This document shows, one piece after another, positions 22,364 through 36,200 of a stretch of DNA of 64,000 bases (positions are counted from its first letter, which is position 1; every line of letters begins with the position of its first letter). The notes under the pieces are model-generated. The model was not told the DNA's origin. It made no database searches and was given only the letters and a program-made list of their open reading frames with translations. Source of the stretch: Paraconiothyrium sp. Pb-2020 (lineage: Eukaryota; Ascomycota; Dothideomycetes; Pleosporales; Didymosphaeriaceae); the NCBI GenBank assembly GCA_022419385.1, contig JAJUBI010000001.1, forward strand, positions 6,448,001-6,512,000, given 5' to 3'. The position numbers were made by a program, and so were the translations under genes.

Positions 22364-25186
22364 CCTTATATCAGACGTTTCCGCTCAGGCCATGCGGCCG
22401 CGATTCCGTCACTGGCTCTATAGACTCACAGATGCCCGTGGCCGTGGCCCTGCGCTGGAGCCAGGTGCAGAGGCCTAGGGTAGGGCAAGAGCAGGGACGG
22501 TGGAAAGCAATTCACCAGCACGTCAGCGGTGGAGTGGGCGGAGAAGGTCTTGCGCTGGGCCAATCCGCGTCATCACTTGGGGGGGAGAGAAGTTTGACAA
22601 GCGTCGCAGGAGACTGGGAGAGCACCTGACGAGGCACAAGAAACTCGGAGCTGCGTAGGGCAGAGCAGCGGGTGCGATGCAGAGGCGGGCGCTGGTCAAG
22701 CCGCGCGAGGAAGACCCAGTCGTGATGGCAACCTTACCATGGAGCCGGAGACGTTGCTGGAAGCAGGCAAGACTGTCGACGAGTCTTTCAAGCGAGCGAG
22801 GTTGCTGCGCTGAGACAGGGCGGGCGCTGGCAGGCAATGCGTCGACGTTTGGCGCTCTGGCTCGGTAGCGTGGAAGGGTGGCTGCTGGACGGGCCGTGCA
22901 CCGAACGAGAGGGCACACTTGGCTAGCCCCGGGCAGGGAGCAGGCCGCGTGGGCAGGAAGAGCGTCGGCAGGCCCTGGGCGTGGGCAGGGAGCTGGCGGA
23001 TTGGCACCGGGCTTGTCGAGGGCAGAAGGGAGAGGTGTGCTTGACGATTAGGTGCGAGGGGATGGCGCGCTCGGCTGGCGGTGGAGACGCTCGAATCTGC
23101 GCAACCAGGGCGAGTGAAAATGAGCAGCAGCGCGCGACTCAGGCACTGCAGGATGCTTCGCTTGACGACGCCTCGTCCAGCCATCAGCGTACCCAGGCCC
23201 GGAGCGCTGGAAGGGGCGGACTCGCAGCGCGCGCCGTGCCTCCTGCACTTGCCCGGCGCACCTGGACAGAAGAGCGCGCGGGTGCAGAGCAAACCTCGCG
23301 GGCAGGGCGGCGCCAGTCCACTGAGGAGACGGGAGCCGGGCGCAACGTGCGACAGGCTGGGCAGTGGGCAGTGGGCAGTGGGCAGTGGGCAGCATGCATG
23401 GCATGCCAGGGCGTGGGCTTGCTGCGCGGTCCTCCGTCGAGCGCGCACCCATCATCATGAGCGCGCACAGTCACCACTCGAGTGTTGCGTCGGATAATTT
23501 CCAGCGCACCACGGCCAATTGCACGGCCGGGCGGTGCGAGATTGGCAGTGCATCTGTGCATGAAACTGAGGGTGCGGTCCAAAGCCCCGCTCTGGCGAAG
23601 GATCATGGGTCATGCTGCCGTGGCCTGGTCCAACGAGGCTTCGAGAAGGCCGCTGGAAGTGAGGCGCGGCTGGCGGCGGGCGGGCGACGAGTAGCTCGCA
23701 TCTTCAATCGGCGGGGGATGCGTCGAGAAGCACGCTGTCGAGCGCGGTGACGGCGTCAGCGCCGTCGTTTCGGCGACTCAGTGCTGCTCGCCGCCGGCGT
23801 TGCCCAAGACCAACAGATCGGCATCTTGGGCAACAACAAGAGAGAGAGTGCAAGACGAGCGGTCTGCGTGAATACCCTCGTCTCGCCGGCAAAGGGCCGC
23901 GGCCAGTGACCGCAAGTACCGCCTTTGCGCTGTCAGGCGCGCCGAGTCGAGGGCAGATCTGGAGAGAGGGCAGCGGTGGCAGGGGGCCTGGTGGTTGCAA
24001 CGTCCAGTCCAGCATGCTGCGGTGGCATGCAGCGCTGCAGCGAGAATCGGACGATGGGCCCCTGCACAGCTCGGGATGCGGTCGACAGAGTCAGATACAG
24101 AGTGCAGCAGCCCGCCCGCAAGTCAGCTGCCCTCCCAGCACGACCAAAAGAGCAGGAGCCGGGCGGGCTGGGCCGAGGCAGGCGCGACGGGCTAGCCTCA
24201 CTCCGCGCTGCCCTCACCGCAGCGACGGCAGCAGCGGTAACACGCCTGGAGACACCGCAAATTTTCATCTTTTCATCTGCTTCATCCAGCCCTTGAACCC
24301 AACCGCCCAGCCCGATCATCGCCAAGCCCGCTGGCTGCTTCACGATAACACACGGCCACGTGGACGGCGGCGTGCCACGAGGGACCGGGGTGAAGGAGAG
24401 AGGAATCAAACACGTCCGACCACACCCGTCGAAACGCCGCCATGTAACGACCGGCGCAGGGGGTGGCTACATAGTACAATGGAGATGCGGTGGTGGGGGC
24501 AAGGAACGACACCTCTTCGCTTTGCTCTCCACCACGATTCAAGCGCCCCCTCCTGTGTATGCACTCGGTAGGTATCGCGGACATGCTCGCCCGCTGTGCT
24601 TGCTTGTCCAGGCCAGCCATTTCTGTGAGGGTCGCGACTCTCCGGGTCTGGGTGGCGGAACCATGCTTTTGAGTCGATCGCTGTGCCACCTGCAGCAGTC
24701 GACAACTCTAGCAAAACGCGCGAGACACAAAGACACAGTACCGCCCACATGCAATCAACGTGAGCTGCCGTGCAAGCTGACGGGTTACTAATCCGAGTGT
24801 CTCGGGCGCTAGCCTCACCCGCGTCTTACTCACACCTAGCCTTACGCTCAGGTCAGGTGAAGCATCGCTCGTTGCTACAGCCTTGCGACATCTATCGACC
24901 ACCCCTTCACGTCTTCGCGATGCACAAACACTCATTCATAGATATTTCCGTGGACGTTGGTAGCCACACCCGGCGCTACTGTGCGAACAAGCGACATGCG
25001 GGGCTCAAACGTTCTTGATGCACGGAAACGTGACCTCCTGACATCACAACCACTACAACTGGCCACCATGTCTTTCTCCCATATCTGACCCGCTTCTTTC
25101 CAACGGGCACCCACAACTTCCATTGAGCCTCCTTGCGTCTTTCTTTTCGCACCCGTCAGCCCAACGTCGCAAAAGCGGGGTATCCG
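22364..25186. other. GC-rich divergent intergenic region
   Basis: About 2.8 kb between the Zn2Cys6 gene and the P450. Overlapping long frames on both strands reflect high GC content and match no family. It presumably holds long 5' untranslated and promoter sequence. A small tandem repeat is listed separately. Confidence 0.5.
23359..23392 (+). repeat. Seven-base tandem repeat
   Basis: The unit GGGCAGT is repeated almost five times without interruption inside the gene-free region upstream of the transcription factor. Confidence 0.8.
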
Positions 25187-27245
25187 ATGGCCTACCTATT
25201 CGTGTGGAGCGCCATTGCATGCGTGCTGTTGTACCAAGCCCTCACCACCTATCAGCGCCTGAAGCGCAACGTCTCCATCGCCAAAAGCTCTGGTCTCGCC
25301 TATGTCGTGCAACCTGTGCATGTGTTCAGCGTGTTTTGGCTCGCATCGTACTACCTGTGGATCCCAATATTGAACAAACTTCCAGCCTCGCTCAAAGGAC
25401 TATGGTTCGAGTACGTGCCAGGTCCACAAATGCATGCCGGCATTCATTAACTATTGGTACCCAGGCTCCTGGATCCCGAATGGGCTCACAGGCTTGGACA
25501 CGAGCCCTTCGAGAAGATAGGCTCGGATGTCTTCCTCACAGTGTCTCCCTCCAAGGTCATGGCATTTGTCGCAGACGCTGAAGTCGTCACGCAAATTACC
25601 ACGCGGCGAAATGACTTTCCAAAGCCACTGGAAATGTACACTCGTCTCGACCTTTACGGCAAGAACTTGGTTTCTACCGAAGGCGCGGATTGGCGTATGC
25701 ACAGAAAACTCACTGCGCCAAGCTTTGGGGAACGAAACAATGAGCTTGTATTCACCGAAACCTTGCATCATACCAATGCTTTGCTTCGGATGTGGAAGCC
25801 CGATGCGAATCAGAGTCGCACTCTTGCAGATCCCGGCCACGATACTATGAGCTGGGCTCTTTTTATCATTAGCGGTGCTGGATTCGATATTCGAGTTACT
25901 TGGCCGCATGAGGACGGCAATAACCAGGCGGAGAAAGCAGATGGCGCTGATTCAGTCTTCACAGGGTCTCAGCCGCCACCAGGACATACCATGAACTATC
26001 GTGAAGCGCTTAGTGAGCTTCTTCACAATATCATGTGGACATTCATTGGCCCTCCGTCCGTATTATGTGAGTTGACTTACTACTTTTGAAGACCCATGGT
26101 CATATCTGTATCTCTTACCCTACTCCCCCTGAATGGATAATCTCACACTTGCACGTGGACAAAGCTAACACACGACAGTGAAATCGCCGGTCAAAGTTCA
26201 CCGTAAAGTAGGACAGGCCATGTCCGAATGGGGTAACTATATGGACGAAATCTTCCAGCTCAAAAAGGACCAAGTATCTTCTGGCCAAGACGCCCACGGC
26301 ATGGACCTGTTCCGAGCCCTCATTCGCAACTCAGGCATCCTAGACGAAAACCAGACCACCATCCAGAAGTCCGATCTTCTAGGAAACGCCTTCGTCCTCA
26401 TGCTCGCAGGCCACGAAACCACTGCCAATGCCCTGCACTACTCCCTCATCTTCCTTGCGATGCACTGGTCTTCCCAGAAGAAACTTCAAGACGACATCGA
26501 CGAAGTAATCCAAGGACGGCCAATCTCAGAGTGGCAATACGAAGAGACGTTCAAGCCCCTTTTCAACAGCATGCCCGCCGCAGTCATGAACGAAACACTC
26601 CGCATAATGACGCCCATCAACAACATTCCCAAGTCCACCGCGCCAGGCCGCCCGCAGCAATTCACCATGCGCGGCGAGCAGTACACCATGCCCGGAGGAA
26701 CCCAGGTCTCGCTCTCCTGCGCCATCCACAAAAACCCCAGATACTGGCCTGCACCCGCTGGCCAGGAAATCGTAAACGGCATCCCAGATGCACAGCGCTT
26801 CCGCCCAGAACGCTGGCTCAGCAAGTCCCAAACCACCGACTCTTTCACGGACATCGCCTACGACGACGAGGAGCTGCGTGGTCCCTCGGGAGAAGACACT
26901 TCGTCCAACCTGTTCAAGCCTGTCAAGGGCTCCTACATCCCGTTCAGCGACGGGTTCAGATCGTGCATTGGGCGGCGATTCGCGCAGGTAGAGCTCCTGA
27001 CTGCTTTTGCAGTCATATTCACACAGTATAGCGTTGAGCTTGCGGTGGACGAGTGGGCTAGCGAAGAAGAATTGGAGAGCATGGATGAGAAGGGGCGAGA
27101 GCAAGTGTGGAGGAAGGCGGCGGATCGCGCGTGGTATCTGTTGGAGAAGAAGACAGCGAGTATTATTACGCTGCAGTTGAGGGGGCATACTATTCCTATA
27201 CGGTTGGTTAAGAGGGGGGAGGAGAGGTTGAAGTTTGATTATTGA
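25187..27245 (+). CDS. Cytochrome P450 monooxygenase
   Basis: Membrane-bound haem oxygenase, probably in the endoplasmic reticulum. Exons 25187-25410, 25465-26066 and 26179-27245 give 630 residues, longer than the usual 500-550. The N-terminus has two hydrophobic spans (AYLFVWSAIACVLLY and FSVFWLASYYLWIPIL). Later come the helix-I motif AGHETT, the helix-K motif NETLR (ExxR), the ERW motif and the haem loop FSDGFRSCIG with the cysteine ligand. The extra length is partly an acidic loop around the ELRGPSGEDTSS segment and one after helix C. Introns are phase 2 and phase 1 and rejoin conserved sequence cleanly. No other biosynthetic gene lies next to it, so a role in a secondary-metabolite cluster is not supported. 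Subfamily and substrate are unknown. Confidence 0.93.
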
Positions 27246-28012
27246 GGGAACATAGGAGGAAATGGGACGAGGCTGACCTCGTCTGCGTCGAAAATAGGCA
27301 GTCAGCTTCTGCGGGTAGGGTAGCTGGGATGGACTCGATGTACACCACGAAACAGGGCTACTGTTTGTGAAAAGTAATTTGAAGTATGGATAATTGTGAA
27401 GTTTCCTACTTCACGTTCAAGATGTGACCAATCCTGCGTGATGCGGTTCGAAGGATACCTCTTGTACTCTGCGTAAATCTGTTGGGCAACAAGAATTAGC
27501 TATCCGAATAATAAATACTCACAGTAGCATTTACATTCGTCTGTAGCTCTTTACACCCGATTCGAAACATGCATGAGCCCAGGGACCCGCTCAATCAGTC
27601 GTATTCATATAACAGTAGTTGCGGACGTTGTGATATACATTCGTTCTGAAGTGCCATCCCCGCTTCGACGAGCGCGGAAGTGCCACACTGTGGCGGTGCG
27701 GAGTGGCGTCACACCCACTTCTCAAACACCCAGAGGCACCACGATATGCCACCGAAACAAACCCAGGGGACAAGAAATTCGCCCTGTAAATACTTCTTCC
27801 CGTCCACCGCATACGACCGCCCACGCATATACCCTCCGCTTGCGCTTCAATGCGGTGTTAAATCCAACAGGCGCCAGGGCCGAAAGCTATACGTTGCAAC
27901 ATCGAAATAACTCCCGGAGCTGACCTCATAACCTCACGACCGTCCCTCTGCTAACTGGCCTCGCCGAGAGCTTACCTGAAGTCCTGCGCAGCTTCACATC
28001 TTGTCTGGCGCG
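27246..28012. other. Intergenic between P450 and UGGT
   Basis: P450 terminator side and UGGT promoter. No additional gene is supported. Confidence 0.5.
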
Positions 28013-31000
28013 ATGCGGGCGCTCAATGGGCTGCTGGGTGCGCGGGGTCTTCTACTGCTGAGCGCATGGAGGCATCTTGGTGCCCTCGCGGGGCCCACGA
28101 TCAACGTCGCGCTGAAGGCATCGTTTAGCTCTGCACCTTACCTGGTGGAGTTACTGTGCGTAGTGTCAGCTCTGGATATAGATTTTCTGGCTAACAGAGT
28201 ACAGAGAAACCGCCGCGGAGGAAAACGCAACCGCATACTTTCCCCTCCTCGACCGTATAGCAGACGGCTACTTCGACGCTGCGAAGACGGACCAGCAGCT
28301 CTTCACGTCGTTTGTGGAGCTGCTGCAGACGGATGGACATATTTTGGACCGCGAGACGCTGTCGTCGTTTCAGTTTGCGCTCTCGGTGCGGTCGGCTGCA
28401 CCGAGGATAGAGGCACATTACCAGTTTTATAACACTTCGGTGGAGCCGTCGCTGCAGGGTGAACAAGGGCCGGACTGTGAGACGTGGGTGGCTTTCGGAG
28501 GGAAGCAGTATTGCTCCCCGCAGTTGGAGGAGAGCCATGGGAGTGTGAAGGGCGAGCGGTGGGTTCCCCGTAACAGGATGTTCGAGACGGAGCTGATATG
28601 TGCAGGTCGTATGAATTGCCCTTCGACCGGATATTGGGAAATAGCTCGCATGCGCTGCCTTCGATTCTCTACGCCGATATCACGTCACCCGCTTTTTCGA
28701 AGTTTCATAAGACGCTGAGGAAGACCGCCGAGGAGGGGAAGACGTCATACCGCGTGCGGCACAAGCCTTCTGCAAATGCGTCGAAGTCGCCGCTGGTGGT
28801 GAATGGATATGGTGTCGCTTTACAGCTGAAGAGGACGGACTATATCGTTATCGATGATCGGGCGCCAGCTGACCAGGGAGAGAAGCAGAAGTCGCTGGAT
28901 GCAGAGCTGCACGATGAAGCAGATGTGTCGGACTTGAAGCCCCTCGCTAAAGACGAGGTTGCGGATCTCGGGTTGAAGGCTGCTAGTTTCGTGATGAACA
29001 GCGATCAGCCCATGGACACCCTGTTGAAGCTCGTTCAGGACTTTCCAAAGTATTCTTCCGCTATTGTGGCACACAATGCTTCCGAAGAGTTTGTCGCAGA
29101 GCACGAGTACAACCGCGAACAACTACTTCCCGCCGGTCTCAATATCCTCTGGATCAACGGTGTGCAAGTCCCTGTCCGCGACATCAATCCGTTTGCCCTC
29201 CTAGAGCACTTGCGCCGGGAGCGTGGCCTCATCAACGGTGTTCGCAGCCAGGGTCTCTCTGGTCCTGACGCAATCTCCCTGCTCTCGCATTCTGCCATCA
29301 CAGAGACGCAGGCAGAAGACGAGCCCCAGCGCTACGACTTCCGTGACGAACTCGAAGGCGGCGATGTCATCATCTGGATGAACAATATCGAGAAGGACTC
29401 CAGATACGAGACGTGGCCTTCGCAAATCCAGGCGTTGCTGCAAAGAACGTACCCGGGACAACTGCCATCCGTCCGTCGAGACATTCACAACGCTATTGTG
29501 CCAGTTGACTTTACTTTCAAGGACGATGTCTTTATGGTCATTGAAACTGTGCTGAGTTTGATCAAACGCGGCATTCCGATTAGATGGGGTCTTGTCCCGC
29601 TTACCAAGACGCAAGGCGCGGCTGAGCAGGCGAAGGTTGTATATCATCTGCTTGATACGTATGGTCTGAGTACCTTGACCAAGTACCTCGATGCTGTAAG
29701 TATATCATAGGTTTGCTCGATGTTTGCACTAACAGATGTATAGTCTCTCGAAGCAAAGAAGCTGGCACAGCCCGACAAGGCCATCTTCGATGCCGTCGTC
29801 AAGGACGCTGTTCTTCATGCCGAACGCGAAGCTCTCCAGCTCACAGACGTATTCAAATCCGAACACGTTACACAGCGCGTGGAACACGCACAAAAGTACC
29901 TTGCACGTCTGGCCGCAGATGGGCCAGGCGCTCCCCTCTTCATCAATGGCGTGGCTATCGGAAAAGATGAGGCATGGTTGCAATACATGAGTCAACGCAT
30001 CGGACAGGATCTTCGCCAGATCCAGCAACTCGTTTTCGACGACACTCTCAACGACGACAGCTGGGTCCCGCAGTATTTCTTGTTCCAGGCTGCGACGAAG
30101 CGCAACCCGCTGATTATCCCTGAGAACGAGAAGAACATCACGCTCATTGACATGGCTGAATTTGTAGAGAAGCATGGCGCGGTCTTCAACGTGTTGCCAC
30201 GCGTACAGGCTGCAGAGTCAGCTAATAAGGAAGACTGGACGCATGTCACCCTTGTTGGAGATTTCGATTCAGAATCTGGTTTGAGCCTGCTAAAGTCGGT
30301 GGCTCAGTATCGGGAAGAGAACCCGAATGTTGAAGTCGTGCTTCTTCACAACCCTCAAGCAGGTGCTGATCAGTCTAGCGCTTCCGAAGATATTCTGGAG
30401 GCGTGGGTTAAATCGCTCCACAATCTCAGCATCGAACAGCTACAGACGATCGCGGCGCATGAGCCCAGCTTCTCGCCTACCCTGGGAAATACCACGCTCT
30501 TCTGGAAGGCTGCACAGCCGATCTACGATGCGCTCGGTCTTCAGCCCGGTCAGCATGGTATTCTTGTCAACGGCCGCTTCGTCGGACCTATCCCGGCTGA
30601 AAGCCCTTTCTCCAAGTCCGATATCGAGACATTGGTCACTTATGAGACTAGAAAACGTATCGAGCCGCTCAGCAAGGCGCTCAAGTCGCTCGAGCTGACC
30701 GAGAAGGTCAAGTCTCCGCTCGACATAGCAAAGATACAATCGCTTGTCGCGCTCTCTACGATCTCAGATGTCCCCGAAGGCATCTTTGAGTCTGCATCAA
30801 CGCTCAGGATTGACCGGTTCAAGCAGTGGAATGATGCTCACACGGCAATCGTGAAAGGCGACAATAATACCGCTATTATTCAGGTTGTCGCGTCGATTGA
30901 TCCCGCAACGGAGTTAGCTCAGAAATGGGTGCCTATATTGAAGACATTGTCAGATATGGATGGCGTTCACCTGAAGCTGTATCTTAACCCTAAGCAGATG

Positions 31001-32674
31001 TTGTCTGAGCTGCCTGTCAAGCGTTTCTACAGATACTTGCTCGCCTCGAAGCCCTCCTTCAACGAAGACGGGTCTGTAGACAGCCTAGAGGCTCACTTTT
31101 CCGGAATTCCAAAAGAAGCGTTGCTCAACCTGGGCATGGATGTCCCGCCATCGTGGCTTGTCGCACCTGAGGAATCCATCCACGACCTGGACAACATCAA
31201 GCTCAGCTCCTTGCCCGCAGGTGCCAACATTGACGCCATCTACGGACTTGAAAGCATCCTCATTGAAGGTCATTCGCGCGACACAACCAATGGCGGTCAG
31301 CCGCCTCGTGGCGCTGAGGTCGTTCTCGCCACAGAGAAAGATCCTCATTTTGCTGATACGATCATCATGGCCAACCTGGGCTACTTCCAATTCAAAGCCA
31401 ACCCTGGTTTCTACAATATCCACCTGAAAGCCGGACGCAGTTCAGAGATTTTCTCCTTTGACAGCGCCGGACCCGCCGGCTGGGCACCCGTTCCCGGTGA
31501 TGAGACCAGCGAGATCGCGCTCATGTCTTTCCAAGGACTTACCCTCTTTCCGCGCCTGTCCCGAAAACCAGGCCAAGAGACCGCGGATGTCCTTGCCTCA
31601 GACGACTCTCTCGCGGTCGAGCTCATGGAGAAGGGCACGCAAAAAGTAAACAAACTTCTCAGCAAAGTAGGCCTCAACTTCAACACCGAAAAAGTCCTTA
31701 AGCAGGGCGCTTCACTCTTCCAATCCTCTAAGTCCTCCGGCAAAGGCGTACAAGCCGACATCAACATCTTCTCCGTCGCCTCAGGCCACCTCTACGAGCG
31801 CATGCTCAACATCATGATGCTCTCCGTCATGAAGCACACCTCACACACGGTAAAATTCTGGTTCATCGAGCAATTCCTATCCCCCAGCTTCAAATCCTTC
31901 CTCCCGCACATGGCCGCCGAATACAACTTCGACTACGAAATGGTAACCTACAAATGGCCGCACTGGCTGCGCGCACAGAGCGAAAAGCAGCGCGAGATCT
32001 GGGGCTACAAGATCCTCTTCCTGGACGTGCTCTTCCCCCTCGACCTCGACAAAGTCATCTTCGTCGACGCCGACCAGATCGTCCGCACAGACATGCACGA
32101 GCTCGTGACGTTCGACCTCGGCGGCGCGCCCTACGGCTTCACCCCCATGTGCGACTCGCGCGTCGAAATGGACGGCTTCCGCTTCTGGAAGACAGGCTAC
32201 TGGGCGAACTTCCTCCGCGGACGACCCTACCACATCTCCGCGCTGTACGTCGTCGACCTCGTGCAGTTCCGGCGGCTCGCGGCGGGCGACCGTCTGCGCC
32301 AGCAGTACCACTCGCTCTCCGCGGACCCCGCGTCGCTGTCGAACCTCGACCAGGACCTGCCGAATAACATGCAGTTCAACCTCGAGATTAAGAGCTTGCC
32401 GCAGGAGTGGCTGTGGTGCGAGACGTGGTGTTCCGACGAGAGCTTGAAGGATGCGAAGACGATTGATCTGTGTAATAATCCGCAGACGAAGGAGCCGAAG
32501 TTGGAGCGGGCGAGGAGGCAGGTGCCTGAGTGGAATGTGTATGATGAGGAGGTTGCGCAACTCGCTAAGCGCGTTAGAGGAGAGAGCGGAGAGGCGAAGG
32601 TGGATGTGCAGGAGGAGCTGCAGAGGGAGGAGCAGAGGAAGGCGGAGGAGGAGAGGAGGGGGGATGAGTTGTAA
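28013..32674 (+). CDS. gpt1: UDP-glucose:glycoprotein glucosyltransferase (UGGT)
   Basis: ER-lumen folding sensor that re-glucosylates N-glycans of misfolded glycoproteins so that calnexin binds them again. Four exons (28013-28155, 28205-28558, 28606-29695, 29744-32674) give 1505 residues, the normal family length. A signal peptide is followed by KASFSSAPYLVELLE, the family start. The large thioredoxin-like sensor region includes LPFDRILG and ILYADITSPAF. The C-terminal GT24 catalytic domain has the FVDADQ metal-binding DxD, GYWANFLRGRPYHISALYVV and NLDQDLPN. It ends in GDEL, a plausible variant of the HDEL/KDEL retrieval signal. The second intron uses GTGGGT to join GER to SYELPFDR. The symbol is that of the fission yeast orthologue. 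Codon use becomes very GC-rich at third positions near 32.0-32.4 kb. Confidence 0.95.
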
Positions 32675-33270
32675 ATGATGGTGAGGCGTTGGTATATTGT
32701 GGTACGCGTGTAGATGAGATGATAGATTTTGTTAGCGTTCATGCTAGTTATGACTTTGGTTGGACAACCTGTAGCGTGTTCTGTACGGCGGGGCTCTCGA
32801 GCTGCTGGATTCTGCGTGATGATGATGTTCATCTGCACCCGGACCCTCACGCGCACGGAGTTCGGACGCGCACATGGTCTCTAACTGCAAGCAGCACAGC
32901 CCGTCCCACACATACGTTGTACAGCTTGTAACTTCCCCATTGTTAGCGTCCAAGTATAGCACCACACATATCTTGAAGGGATATGCCCTTCCGTGCTCTC
33001 ACATCGACGTGCGCCTACTCATACTTGTTTCGTGGACGCTCTTTTTCCGATGAATGGACGCGAGGAGCCGCTCGTTCCTCATGATTATGGTATGCGTCGT
33101 CTTATCGAGGTGGCAGCCCATGATGATGGTAGTTATAGGTTCGTCGAAGCAGCGCGCAGACATGGCATGGTCGACGGAAGGTTTTGGAGGCCCGCACTCA
33201 TAGCAGTTCTGAGGTTTGTCTTTGGAAGAGCGCGCACACCATATAGACTCTGTCTGAGCGCAGAAGGCGG
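32675..33270. other. Intergenic, UGGT 3' side
   Basis: No supported gene. The sequence passes into repeat block A without a sharp border. Confidence 0.45.
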
Positions 33271-36200
33271 GAGGGGAGACATAATATCTTCTTAGGATGG
33301 CTTTGGTGGGAGCATATAGAGGTTTACGCTACGTGCGGCACTGAGGGATGTTTTTGTCGAGGTGCGTGAAGGAAGCAGCACTCATGGAACGTTATGTTTG
33401 AGGATTTGTAACGGCGCGCACTCCATACGGGTGATTTTATTGTAGGTAAGGCGGGAGGAGACATGGAGAGTATTTGATCCCCTTTTAGTATGTGTACAGA
33501 GACTGCTACGCCACATGCATCGCTGAAGAGTGCGTTTATCGAGTTCCGGCGAAGGGAGCAGCATGCGGCAAATTGTAAGATTGTGGTGTAAAGTGCGCCA
33601 AACTGACTCCTCTGTCGCCCCACGCCTGAAATGAAAGTCTGAGGATTTGTGCACAGGGCGCACTCCATGAAATACTTCTGGCAGGACTTGCAATGCAGAG
33701 AAGGCGCTCGAAGACATGGATATCATATTCGTAAACTTTTAGCAAACCCGGAGAAGACGTGTAGGTAGAGAAAGAGCCGAGAAGAGGGCTTTTATAGCTA
33801 GGCGGATGGGTAGGTGCACGCCATACTCCTCGGTCTGCTCTTTTTGTACCGAGGGGCAGAGACGAGGAGTCCACATATGTCTTTTAGTTGGATTTTGGTC
33901 TAGAGACAGCGCACCGCATATTCTCCACGTGTGGAAATCTTAACTGCACGCATTGCGCATGGCAGTTTTGCGGTATATTTTAGTGCGCTGAATCCACATA
34001 AATGCGTACTAGCTTTGGTTTCAATGAAACTAGAGAAAGGCATGTAAGGTTGGAAAGGGTGGAGGAGAGTGCTTTTATAGCTAGGCGGGTGGGTAGTCTT
34101 ACGCCATACTTGCAGGGCTCCTTGATTTGTATCGGGGGAAGAGCGACGGCGAGTCCACATGAGGGATTGCAGCTAAAGTTTTCGTCCTGAGATAGCCAGC
34201 GCACATATCCAGTAGGCGTTGAAGTCTTTGACGCACGCGCTCCACATGAACTCGTCCCATGTGCGTTTTTGTTCCCATCGGAAGCTTTGACGTCCCATGA
34301 TATTGCTCTTGCAGGCTTTCGTGAAGGCCGAGAAGCGAGAAGTGGAAAGAGATAAGGAGTCGCGCAGGCGCTTATATAGCAGGATGGTAGTTGCAAGCTA
34401 TACTCCAGGATTTCCTTGTTTTGTATGGGGAGGACGCGGACAAGGAGCTCCATGTTTTTGCCTGTTGCCGATTTCGCCAGAGAGAGTGCACATGAAAGAG
34501 CACATTCTGAAATGTAAGACGCACGCCTCCACATGATCTTCGTTCTCTTAGGTTAATTTTGAGTACCCCTAAGGGGCTACACATCCCATGATAGGGTGCC
34601 AGAAGGTTTTTTCCAGGCTGAAAGGCGAGAAGTGTGAGGCGGAAGTAAGCGGACGAGCAGAGGCTTTATACGCGATCGAGCGGCCAGGCGTTTCTCCGCG
34701 TGCCTTTCACTAGCGACTGCTTTCGTGAAGGGACCGCGAAGACGACCTCGCATGGACGTAAACAGATCGTGACGCAGACAAAGCGCGCGCACATGTACCG
34801 GGTTTGAACGATTTTCGAGCCTAGTCTTCATTACATGGGAGCTCGAGGCCCATGTACCCTCGATCCAGTCATTTTTGAGCTGAAGATGGGGAAGTGTAAA
34901 AGAGGCCAACGGTAGACAGCGACTTTATGTATGCGACTGACAGTAGCGCCAGAGCATGTATCTTTAGCCAGTCACGTTGTGATGTAAGGTCAAGGAGGAA
35001 TAGTTCACTTGGACTCGGCCGGTAGATTTTTAAGCGGGAGCAGCACTCGCACATTTGCATGGCCATTTATCCCTTGGAGTGCGCATTCCATGGGCTGCTC
35101 TCTTCTTTTTTTCAGTGCTCGAAGGGAGCCCGACTGCCCATATGACCGCATGCGAAACGTTCTCAAGTTTCACGTTGAGTATGAAGGAATGTGTGAGAGG
35201 AAGACGGTGGAGGGTCAGAGATCGTTGGTATGCCACGGAGAAGTGGATGCACGGCAATCTTTTATGATGTGTGCCGGCGAATGAGCAGAGGGACCCCGAG
35301 GGCGCTGCCGCATGGCATGGTGGTAGTGTTGGTGCTGATTTTGTCCGAGGAACACAGGCATGAAACGACAATCTCTGCCTTTCGAGATTCCGCTCCCATG
35401 AGTCTTTCCCACTATCGGTTTTAGTGCACACCAGGAGCTCGGCCTCACGTAGTTCGCTGAGGCTTTCGTTGTGGTAGGTACAGAGGCAAGCGTGAAGACG
35501 AATACTATGGATGGCAGGCACCCATTTTATGCGATACGTACTCCGATTTAATAGTAAGCGTATCAGCTATGTGCGCTTTTAAGAACGGCGGAATCCACAT
35601 AATGTCAAGACGTTTAGAATCGGGGAGTCCGCAGGCCATCAAAGCCGTGTCGACGTGCTTTTGGTGTCCCTCACAAATCCAAAATCACATCATCGTATCT
35701 TGAGTGCGTTTTAGTGGGGATGGGAAGAGTTGTGAAGTAGGAAAGAAGTGAAGGTGAGGAGTTTATATGTGCAGAGCTGACTCGTACACGCGAAAGTTGT
35801 GTCTCAAGTGCCGAATTCGGAAGACCAAGGAGTAAGTTGACTCCGCATACCTTCATGGCAGTCTTCTTTCGGCTAAGGGGATTCCATTCGCATCGCCTGC
35901 AGATACATGTGGTTGCGATCGGCCCAATCGTCCCATGAAAACATATCAAATCCTTTTTAGTGCCCACAGGAGCCAGATATATGTTTAGCTGTTTGTACTG
36001 TTGGAATTTGTTGCAGGAGCTGGATGTATGAAGGCGGCAAGGTAGCTGAAGAATCGTTGCTTGACGGTTTAGAAAGAGCTAGCGTCAGGTGAAATGAACC
36101 CCGTGTCACATGCGTCGCGCACATTTCGAGATTTGCAACTCATCCACACATGATTCTGGAATGCCAGATAGCTTTCGAAAACTCGCACGTCATGTGAAAA

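Noticed and set aside
22696..24791. Many 100-270 codon frames upstream of the Zn2Cys6 gene
   Set aside because: Arg/Ala/Pro/Gly-rich translations on both strands, no families, explained by GC content.
25187..32674. P450 plus neighbours as a secondary-metabolite cluster
   Set aside because: No polyketide, peptide or terpene synthase is present and the neighbours are a regulator and a housekeeping glucosyltransferase.
33980..34534. 184-codon minus-strand frame crossing block A
   Set aside because: It spans three repeat units with TATA boxes inside; neighbouring units do not keep the frame, so it is more likely accidental.
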